Below are positions 1 through 5,117 of a stretch of 5,117 bases of DNA, in pieces. The position numbers and the translations under genes are program-made. The notes beneath the pieces were generated by a model. The model was given only the letters and a program-made list of their open reading frames with translations, was not told the origin of the DNA and searched no databases. The stretch is taken from assembly GCA_020853175.1 (NCBI GenBank), contig JADYZK010000256.1, positions 1 through 5,117 of the forward strand. The letters run 5' to 3'. How positions within the stretch are numbered: position 1 is the first letter of the stretch; the number at the start of each line of letters is the position of its first letter. Source of the stretch: Bacteroidales bacterium. GTDB lineage: Bacteria > Bacteroidota > Bacteroidia > Bacteroidales > F082.

Positions 1-1103
1 GGTAAAAATCCGGGAACATCTTCAAAAGTGATGATAGGAATGTTGAAAGCGTCGCAGAAGCGCACAAAACGTGCTGCTTTAATGGAACTGTCAATATCGA
101 GCACGCCGGCCAGATTGGCGGGTTGGTTGGCAACAATCCCCACAGGCTTTCCGGCCAAACGGGCAAAACCAATGATGATATTTTTAGCGTAGTAAGGTTG
201 AATCTCAAAAAAGTGATGTTCATCCACCACTTTTCCAATGATTTCGTGCATGTCGTACGGTTTATTGGGATCGTCGGGAACAATGCTGTCCAAGCTGTCC
301 TCTTCGCGGTAAATGTTGTCGGTGCAGGTTTTCACCGGTGGGTCTTCCATATTGTTGGAAGGAAGAAAGCTCATCAATTCCCGAATCATCATCATGGCCT
401 GGCTGTCGTCGTCGGCCAAAAGATGGGCTACACCGCTTTTGCTGTTGTGGGTCATGGCACCGCCGAGGTCTTCTTTAGTAACTTCTTCGTGGGTAACGGT
501 TTTAATCACATCGGGGCCGGTAACAAACATATAAGAGGTGTCTTTTACCATCATGATGAAGTCGGTGATGGCCGGAGAATACACTGCTCCACCCGCACAT
601 GGGCCCAAAATGGCTGATATTTGTGGGATTACGCCTGACGACATCACGTTGCGGTAAAAAATATCGGCATAACCGCCCAAACTTTCCACGCCTTCTTGAA
701 TGCGTGCACCGCCTGAATCGTTAAGACCAATGACGGGCGCACCCATTTTCATGGCCAAATCCATGATCTTGACGATCTTGTCGGCATTGGCGCGGCTGAG
801 TGAGCCACCAAAAACAGTGAAATCTTGAGCAAAAACGTACACCAATCGGCCATCAATTTTACCGTAACCGGTAACTACTCCATCGCCCAAAAACTTTTGC
901 TTGTCCATATCGAAATCGGTGGCACGGTGGGTAACAAATTTATCCACTTCCACAAAGGTGCTTGGATCGAGCAAGGCCAAGAGGCGTTCCCGCGCTGTTA
1001 GTCGGCCTGCATCGTGCTGTTTGGCAATGCGGTCTTCGCCTCCACCCAATTCGGCTAAGCGGTTGTTCTCTTCTAAAAGCTTGAATTTATCTGCTATTGA
1101 CAT
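1..1103 (-). CDS. Acyl-CoA carboxylase carboxyltransferase (beta) subunit, propionyl-CoA carboxylase PccB-like, 3' partial
   Basis: This is the carboxyltransferase subunit, which transfers the carboxyl group from carboxybiotin to an acyl-CoA in the cytoplasm. The first 367 residues are visible from the ATG at 1103, and the frame stays open to base 1. The start [12 protein letters not shown] and the segment [17 protein letters not shown] (34-50) are typical of the family N-terminus. The crotonase-like core shows FTVFGGSLS (95-103), [12 protein letters not shown] (128-139) and [12 protein letters not shown] (167-178). The C-terminal half begins with [16 protein letters not shown] (312-327) and is cut inside DVPGFL (362-367). 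Family members are about 510 to 520 residues, so roughly 150 are missing, including residues that affect acyl-CoA chain-length choice. It is the last visible gene of the operon, 21 bp after the carrier gene. The same fold occurs in the alpha subunit of sodium-pumping methylmalonyl-CoA decarboxylase, but the biotin carboxylase gene next door favours an ATP-dependent carboxylase. Propionyl-CoA is the likeliest substrate by family knowledge; this is not proven. Confidence 0.93.
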   Translation of the reverse strand, partial: MSIADKFKLLEENNRLAELGGGEDRIAKQHDAGRLTARERLLALLDPSTFVEVDKFVTHRATDFDMDKQKFLGDGVVTGYGKIDGRLVYVFAQDFTVFGGSLSRANADKIVKIMDLAMKMGAPVIGLNDSGGARIQEGVESLGGYADIFYRNVMSSGVIPQISAILGPCAGGAVYSPAITDFIMMVKDTSYMFVTGPDVIKTVTHEEVTKEDLGGAMTHNSKSGVAHLLADDDSQAMMMIRELMSFLPSNNMEDPPVKTCTDNIYREEDSLDSIVPDDPNKPYDMHEIIGKVVDEHHFFEIQPYYAKNIIIGFARLAGKPVGIVANQPANLAGVLDIDSSIKAARFVRFCDAFNIPIITFEDVPGFL

Positions 1104-1124
1104 GTTTTTATTTTTTCGATGTGA

Positions 1125-1631
1125 TTATTCAATGATGACCATGGGTTGGTCGCCGTTTACGGTATCGCCCTCTTTTACTAAGATGCGTTTGATGACGCGG
1201 TCTTGCTTTACCTTGTATTCGCTTTCCATTTTCATGGCCGAAACTACGATGACAGTTTCGCCGGCTTTAACGGCATCACCTTCTTTGAAAAGTATTTTTA
1301 CCACCTTACCAGGCATGGGCGATGCAATGGTGTTGGCATCTTCACCGTCATCTTTCTTGCGGCTCATCAAATACTTGGCCTCGGCATCAATAATTTCAAC
1401 GCCAAAAGTTTCATATAAGGTATTCACGGTATATGACTTGCTGTTTTTTCCTTCAACAAGCTCAATGTTATATGATTTGTTGTTGAGCAAAATGCTGTAA
1501 ACGCCTTGTTCAACCTCAGCAATGTCGAGTTCGTAAACCTTTTTGTCAATGGCAATTTGAAATGCACTGCCATCTCTGCTCAACACTTCAATGGTAGAAA
1601 TACGGTCGTTGATTTTTACTTCGTATGACAT
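1125..1631 (-). CDS. Biotin carboxyl carrier protein (biotin/lipoyl-attachment domain) of acyl-CoA carboxylase
   Basis: This 168-residue cytoplasmic carrier swings biotin between the carboxylase and carboxyltransferase active sites. The C-terminal biotinyl domain covers about residues 101 to 168. It opens with ASPMPGKVVKILFKEGDAV and contains AMKMES, in which Lys134 is the expected biotinylation site. The first 90 or so residues are rich in alternating beta-strand patterns (for example VYELDIAEVEQGVYSILLNN) and contain short hydrophobic strands. By position and pattern they resemble the region just before the biotinyl domain in fused propionyl-CoA carboxylase alpha chains. Residues 90 to 100 (SRKKDDGEDAN) form a charged, probably flexible linker. 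The ATG at 1631 lies 17 bp after the stop of the carboxylase gene, behind an A-rich leader and not a strong Shine-Dalgarno. The protein has no alanine/proline-rich linker of the kind common in AccB. Lipoyl attachment is an alternative by fold, but AMKMES and the neighbours make biotin very likely. Confidence 0.93.
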   Translation of the reverse strand: MSYEVKINDRISTIEVLSRDGSAFQIAIDKKVYELDIAEVEQGVYSILLNNKSYNIELVEGKNSKSYTVNTLYETFGVEIIDAEAKYLMSRKKDDGEDANTIASPMPGKVVKILFKEGDAVKAGETVIVVSAMKMESEYKVKQDRVIKRILVKEGDTVNGDQPMVIIE

Positions 1632-1648
1632 AATTTGTTATTTTCTGA

Positions 1649-3157
1649 TTAATAGCGGAGTACCGAACGTTTTCTACCCAAATCTTTCCAGTTGTTGCCC
1701 AAATGTTTGTGGGCTTTGTCGGGTTGGAGTTTTTCGAGTTTGGTGATATAGTCAACAAAGGCGGTGATGGCTGCCACATCCATGCAGCTGTCGGTGCAAT
1801 TTACGCGTGGCTGGAGGTATTCTTGATTTTCTTCGATGAAATGGGTAGTATAGCGTCCTTCGACGAAATCAGGAACTTCTAAGATCCTGTGAAGATAAGG
1901 GATTGACGTCTTTACGCCGGTAATTTTGTAAGCATACAATGCCCGTTTGAGGCGGGCAATGGCTTCTTGACGTGTTTCGGCCCAAACAATCAGTTTTGAT
2001 ATCATGGGGTCGTAATAAATCGGAATTTCGTATCCAACATAAGCGTATCCATCATGGCGTACGCCCAAACCCAGTGGCTCGGTGATGTGTTTGATGATGC
2101 CCGGCGATGGCATAAAGTTATTGTCGGGGTCTTCGGCATAGATACGTACCTCAATAGCATGACCAAATTGTCTCAAATCTTCTTGCTTAAAAGCCAACGG
2201 CAGCCCATTGGCAATGTTGATTTGCTGTTTGACCAAATCAACGCCAACTACCCTTTCGGTGATGGGATGCTCCACCTGAAGACGGGTGTTCATCTCAAGA
2301 AAATAGTAGTTGAGGTTGTCATCAACAATAAATTCGATGGTTCCTGCACCATAATAATTAACTGCTTTAGCGGCTGCCACGGCAGCGGCACCCATTTCCA
2401 TGCGCACTTTCGGGGTCATAATAGGTGAAGGTGTTTCTTCGACCACTTTTTGGTGGCGGCGCTGAACCGAACATTCGCGTTCAAACAAATGGACAATGTT
2501 GCCATGTTGGTCACCAAGAATTTGGAACTCGATGTGATGTGGCGACTGAATATACTTTTCAATATACACGGCATCATCACCAAAAGCTGATTTGGCCTCC
2601 GAACGGGCACCACTCACGGCATTTACAATATCTTCTTCGTGTTTTACCAGACGCATTCCTTTTCCGCCTCCGCCTGCACTGGCTTTAATCATCACCGGCA
2701 GACCAATTTCTTTGATCACCTGGATGGCTTTTTTAATGTCGCGAATGGGTTCTGTGGTTCCCGGAACAACCGGAACGCCGGCAGCGATCATGGTTTTACG
2801 GGCCGTAATTTTGTCGCCCATGGTGCTGATGGCATAAGGTGAGGGGCCAATAAAAATGATGCCTTCTTGTTGGCAAAGCTCAGCAAAGCGAGCGTTTTCC
2901 GACAAAAATCCATATCCCGGGTGGATGGCATCGGCACCGGAAAGCTTTGCCGCTTCAAGGATTCGGTCCATGCGCAAATAGCTGTCGGCTGAAGGAGCCG
3001 GACCAATCGGATAGGCATCATCAGCATAGCGAACGTGCATGGATTTGCGGTCAGCCTCAGAATAAACCGCAACAGTTTGCAGCCCCATCTCTCGGCACGA
3101 ACGCATCACCCTAATGGCAATTTCTCCCCTGTTAGCAACGAGTACTTTCTTTATCAT
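1649..3157 (-). CDS. Biotin carboxylase subunit of acyl-CoA carboxylase (AccC/PccA-type)
   Basis: This is the ATP-grasp enzyme that carboxylates biotin on the carrier protein using ATP and bicarbonate. It has 502 residues. The N-terminal domain opens with KKVLVANRGEIAIRVMRS and contains HPGYGFLSENA (79-89). The ATP-grasp region shows GDK with Lys116, the flexible glycine-rich loop GGGGKGMR (162-169), ECSVQRRHQK (228-237) and the metal and catalytic segment EMNTRLQVEHPITE (288-301). The C-terminal domain has EVRIYAEDP (336-344), which contains Arg338. These residues fall at or within one position of the known catalytic residues of E. coli AccC, so the enzyme should be active. E. coli AccC has about 449 residues; the extra 50 here (from about 450, including VNCTDSCMD) form an extension of unknown role. 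No biotinyl domain is fused, and that role falls to the next gene. It is the first gene of the operon, with an A-rich leader before the ATG. The domain alone does not separate acetyl-, propionyl- and methylcrotonyl-CoA carboxylases; the gene set suggests propionyl-CoA type. Confidence 0.95.
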   Translation of the reverse strand: MIKKVLVANRGEIAIRVMRSCREMGLQTVAVYSEADRKSMHVRYADDAYPIGPAPSADSYLRMDRILEAAKLSGADAIHPGYGFLSENARFAELCQQEGIIFIGPSPYAISTMGDKITARKTMIAAGVPVVPGTTEPIRDIKKAIQVIKEIGLPVMIKASAGGGGKGMRLVKHEEDIVNAVSGARSEAKSAFGDDAVYIEKYIQSPHHIEFQILGDQHGNIVHLFERECSVQRRHQKVVEETPSPIMTPKVRMEMGAAAVAAAKAVNYYGAGTIEFIVDDNLNYYFLEMNTRLQVEHPITERVVGVDLVKQQINIANGLPLAFKQEDLRQFGHAIEVRIYAEDPDNNFMPSPGIIKHITEPLGLGVRHDGYAYVGYEIPIYYDPMISKLIVWAETRQEAIARLKRALYAYKITGVKTSIPYLHRILEVPDFVEGRYTTHFIEENQEYLQPRVNCTDSCMDVAAITAFVDYITKLEKLQPDKAHKHLGNNWKDLGRKRSVLRY

Positions 3158-3189
3158 AGATTTAATTTTAGTGTGTTTGCTTGTGTTTT

Positions 3190-3222
3190 TAGATATAAAA
3201 AAAGTGGGTAAATATAGTCAAA
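3190..3222 (-). promoter_or_regulatory. Possible Bacteroidota-type promoter of the carboxylase operon
   Basis: On the minus strand a TTTG (3222 to 3219) is followed after 21 bp by TATATCTA (3197 to 3190). This is an imperfect match to the Bacteroidota -7 element TAnnTTTG. Transcription would begin roughly 25 to 30 bases before the ATG at 3157. The spacing is good but the -7 element misses two of its six fixed positions, and the region is AT-rich enough to give chance matches. Confidence 0.3.
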
Positions 3223-3258
3223 ATCTTAGATATGATAATTTAGACTGAATAAATTTAA

Positions 3259-3273
3259 GCGCACAAGTTGCGC
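3259..3273. repeat. Short perfect inverted repeat, 5-bp stem and 5-base loop
   Basis: GCGCA (3259-3263) and TGCGC (3269-3273) are perfect reverse complements around the loop CAAGT. The site is GC-rich within an AT-rich intergenic region, about 100 bp upstream of the carboxylase operon start. No T-run follows on the plus strand, so a plus-strand terminator is unlikely. A protein-binding site or a chance hairpin are both possible. Confidence 0.3.
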
Positions 3274-3405
3274 CATTGCAGGCAGGTGGTGTGGGTATAA
3301 GATGAAAGATAACAAATATTCAAGAAATCACTTACCGCTCACTTCTTACCGCCCATCGCTTTTTAAAGAAGAAAAGAATAATTCACTGCATTTGTGAACT
3401 GATAG

Positions 3406-3796
3406 TTCGCTAACAGGAATTATGGCAGCCGATATGAGATTAAAAACCTACTGGACTTTAACGTAAAGGTGATAGTGGAATCTGATATGTTTGCACATAA
3501 ACTTTGTGCCAGGCTTGACCGCAGCAACACAGCAAACCAATATTTTTTTGATATTTGGTTTTTTAAAGCGACAGACACCCGTAAATCAATCCATTGTTGA
3601 GTGGCGTGCAAAATGTTCGCTTGAAACGCATTTGAGTAATTGCATTCAAAAGCTTGATTCTATGAAGGGGAGGCATTTGCTTGATGGTTTAGGAGAACTG
3701 ATACAGGATGAAAACAAGCAATTCATCAGAACAAAACGCTTAAGTGAAACCATCGGTCTTTTGGAATTCTATCGAAAGTACCCGATTTTGCCCTAG
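3406..3796 (+). pseudogene. Remnant of an AbiEii-family nucleotidyltransferase toxin gene (C-terminal half, frameshifted)
   Basis: Two consecutive frames together read like the C-terminal half of an AbiEii/AbiGii-type nucleotidyltransferase toxin, the toxin part of type IV toxin-antitoxin or abortive-infection pairs. From 3406 to 3564 one frame gives 53 codons containing SRYEIKNLL, DMFAHKLCARLDR and FFDIWFF. From 3563 to the TAG at 3794 the next frame continues with LKRQTPVNQ, then LLDGLGELIQDENKQFIRTK and LLEFYRKYPILP. The switch lies at the run of six T at 3559-3564; one extra T or two lost bases would explain it. The first frame is closed upstream by stops at 3400-3405. No N-terminal nucleotidyltransferase motif (the GGT and DxD region) is present, nor an AbiEi-type antitoxin gene beside it. 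Only about 130 of an expected 250 to 300 residues remain, so a functional product is very unlikely. The family assignment is from memory of conserved patterns, not from a search. Confidence 0.78.
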
Positions 3797-3856
3797 TTGG
3801 GAGGTGAGATTTATGAGATGTGAAAGGAACAACTCTCTTTCAATGAATGTTTATCC

Positions 3857-3884
3857 TTTGCCGTTGTCATTGTTTTTATTTTTG
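3857..3884 (+). promoter_or_regulatory. Possible Bacteroidota-type promoter of the histidine kinase gene
   Basis: TATTTTTG (3877-3884) matches the Bacteroidota -7 element TAnnTTTG at every fixed position. A TTTG (3857-3860) lies upstream with a 16-bp spacer, somewhat shorter than the usual 19 to 21. Transcription would start near 3890, about 50 bases before the ATG at 3941. The region is T-rich, which raises the chance of a fortuitous match. Confidence 0.4.
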
Positions 3885-3940
3885 ATTTCACTTTCGTTTC
3901 GTTTACCTTTGCCTTGAAAACGAATAAAATACACACGAAC

Positions 3941-5117
3941 ATGCCATTTAGCTGCAACTTCGGTCGCTTTTTCTTTGTGCTTCTGTTTGCAGGGGGCTTG
4001 CTTTCGGTTCAAGGCAAAAGCACCCATCAAGTGATGTTGGTTGACAGTTTGGAACAAATACTGGAGCAAGCAGATAGCTCTGATCAACTTGAATTGCTGT
4101 TTCAATTGTATCGTTTTACCCAAGATTTTTCTCCTGAACTATCGCTTAAATACCTTCTTCATTACAAGCAACTTTCCGATGATATGCAGCTTCATCGTGC
4201 TCAGGCACAGGCGCGTTTTCTGCTTTCGGAGGTGCTGATGGCCCAAAATCAAACCGATTCGGCAGTGCAATTGCTCAGGCAGGCAGTGTATTTTAAGCAC
4301 AATTCGACTTTTGACTCGAAAGTGCAGCTGGAAATTTTGCCCGTACAAACCAACACTTCCTATCCGTTCACTTTTCGGTCGGCCACCTTTTGGCGAACGA
4401 CTTTAGCTTTTGCTGTTTTTTTGTTTTTTGGAGGGCTTGTTCTCTTTCTCTTTTTCAGCGATAGGCTGAGAAAACGATACAGCACTGCACAAGCCAATTA
4501 TGGTAGCTTTCAGCTCGATCTGGACCATCAACGTCAGCAACTTGAAAATAAAATTAAAGAAAGCACCGCCGAGTTAGATGAACAACTTCAACAAACAAGG
4601 GCCAAAGACGTGGAATTGAAAAAAACACTGAAACGCTTTAAAGATGCCAGCTATTTAAAAAATGCTTTCCTCTCGAATATGAGCCACGAAATCAGGACAC
4701 CTTTAAATGGAATCATTGGTTTTTCAAGTCTTTTAGAAACCGAATTGGCTTTGCTTGAAAACAAGGAACTTTATGATTATGCTACCGGAATTCAAGAAAG
4801 TGGCGATCGGTTGCTGAACTTAATCAACAACATCATCGAAATAAGCTTGATTCAGGCCAACGAAATCAATGTGCAATTGCAACTGTGTGATATGGCTCCC
4901 GTTGTTGAAAAAGTGTGTGAGTCAATGGTGTTTACCGCCAACGAAAAAGGACTCAAGTTTAAATCGAAAGTTAAGGATCTTCCTTTGGTGATGGCAGATC
5001 AAGCCAAGCTGATGCGGGTGTTTCATATTGTAATTGACAATGCCGTGAAATATACCGATGTTGGTTTCGTGACTGTTTCAGCACTTTATGACCCCAATGA
5101 AAATGCCGTGGTAGCAA
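3941..5117 (+). CDS. Membrane sensor histidine kinase, 3' partial
   Basis: The frame is open from the ATG at 3941 to the window edge (392 codons). Residues 1-25 look like a signal peptide (basic start, then FFFVLLFAGGLL, possible cleavage after VQG). Residues 26-150 should be periplasmic and are mostly helical, with a pattern suggestive of two or three degenerate TPR units (for example SDQLELLFQLYRF and TDSAVQLLRQAVYF). A membrane segment spans about 153-173, followed by basic RLRKRY. A glutamine- and charge-rich coiled coil covers roughly 180-240. The HisKA H-box is NMSHEIRTPLNGIIGFSSLL, with His249 as the phosphate acceptor. The ATPase domain begins with the N-box VIDNAVKYT (Asn367); the G-boxes and anything beyond, including a possible receiver domain or DNA-binding domain, are outside the window. 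It should autophosphorylate in response to an unknown signal. Similar Bacteroidota kinases often carry a much longer TPR sensor. A TTG at 3914 is a possible earlier in-frame start, but the ATG places the signal peptide at the usual position. Confidence 0.92.
   Translation, partial: MPFSCNFGRFFFVLLFAGGLLSVQGKSTHQVMLVDSLEQILEQADSSDQLELLFQLYRFTQDFSPELSLKYLLHYKQLSDDMQLHRAQAQARFLLSEVLMAQNQTDSAVQLLRQAVYFKHNSTFDSKVQLEILPVQTNTSYPFTFRSATFWRTTLAFAVFLFFGGLVLFLFFSDRLRKRYSTAQANYGSFQLDLDHQRQQLENKIKESTAELDEQLQQTRAKDVELKKTLKRFKDASYLKNAFLSNMSHEIRTPLNGIIGFSSLLETELALLENKELYDYATGIQESGDRLLNLINNIIEISLIQANEINVQLQLCDMAPVVEKVCESMVFTANEKGLKFKSKVKDLPLVMADQAKLMRVFHIVIDNAVKYTDVGFVTVSALYDPNENAVVA

Larger units (their letters stand above)
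3158..3405. other. AT-rich intergenic region without a recognisable gene
   Basis: This stretch separates the start of the carboxylase operon from the toxin-gene remnant. No reading frame in it shows recognisable protein character. It holds the possible operon promoter, a hairpin-capable inverted repeat GCGCA-caagt-TGCGC (3259-3273), and two copies of CTTACCGC (3331-3338 and 3345-3352). It also contains a short inverted repeat TTCAC/GTGAA (3382-3398), and the palindrome GAACT-gat-AGTTC (3396-3408) runs over its right edge. I see no tRNA, no riboswitch fold that I can name and no convincing terminator. It may include sequence left from the lost 5' part of the neighbouring toxin gene, but I could not trace any of it. 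Confidence 0.6.

Noticed and set aside
123..617. Open plus-strand frame of 164 codons
   Set aside because: It lies entirely antisense to the carboxyltransferase gene, whose conserved motifs are unambiguous. It has no recognisable motif and its composition is typical of a shadow frame.
901..1500. Open plus-strand frame of 199 codons, serine- and leucine-rich
   Set aside because: It runs antisense across the end of the carrier gene and the start of the carboxyltransferase gene. Low-complexity Ser/Leu/Thr content and no domain pattern indicate a shadow.
3259..3273. Intrinsic terminator at the GCGCA/TGCGC hairpin
   Set aside because: The stem has only five base pairs and no clear T-run follows. 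On the minus strand it lies upstream of the operon, not downstream of a gene within the window.
3158..3405. CRISPR array, tRNA or insertion-sequence ends in the intergenic region
   Set aside because: There are no regularly spaced repeats of suitable length, no cloverleaf pattern, no transposase fragment and no long terminal inverted repeats.
3559..3568. Programmed ribosomal frameshift in the AbiEii-like gene
   Set aside because: The site is a plain T-run, but the gene also lacks its entire N-terminal half and a start, so decay is a simpler explanation than recoding.
3420..3611. Minus-strand frame of 63 codons
   Set aside because: It overlaps the toxin remnant on the opposite strand, has no recognisable features, and is best explained by the plus-strand homology.
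3851..4123. Minus-strand frame of 90 codons
   Set aside because: It is antisense to the signal peptide region of the histidine kinase and its upstream gap. It is Lys/Gln-rich at random, without motifs or conserved context.

Overview
The window comes from a bacterium that is most likely a member of the Bacteroidota. The evidence is the arrangement of the three carboxylase genes, the A-rich leaders without clear Shine-Dalgarno sequences, two possible promoters resembling the Bacteroidota TTTG / TAnnTTTG type, and the family resemblance of the encoded proteins. This placement is inferred from sequence style and family knowledge; no search was run.

Layout. The left 3.16 kb is a tight minus-strand operon for a biotin-dependent acyl-CoA carboxylase, read from right to left. 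It starts with a biotin carboxylase subunit (3157 to 1649), continues with a separate biotin carrier protein (1631 to 1125), and ends with a carboxyltransferase subunit (1103 to beyond base 1, C-terminus missing). The gaps between genes are only 17 and 21 bp. The carboxylase charges the biotin on the carrier using ATP and bicarbonate. The carboxyltransferase then moves the carboxyl group to an acyl-CoA, probably propionyl-CoA (giving methylmalonyl-CoA) and possibly others.

The middle (3158 to 3940) is AT-rich and holds no intact gene. It contains a possible promoter for the operon, a few short repeats, and a decayed plus-strand fragment at about 3406 to 3796. This fragment reads as the C-terminal half of an AbiEii-type nucleotidyltransferase toxin. 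It has a frameshift at a run of six T and has lost its N-terminal catalytic half, so it looks like the tail of a former toxin-antitoxin or abortive-infection gene.

The right end (3941 to beyond 5117) is a plus-strand membrane sensor histidine kinase cut by the window edge. It has a signal peptide, a short helical periplasmic region, one membrane segment, a coiled coil, a HisKA domain and the beginning of the ATPase domain. Nothing ties the kinase functionally to the carboxylase operon. I found no complete new system here; the most unusual element is the toxin-gene remnant.
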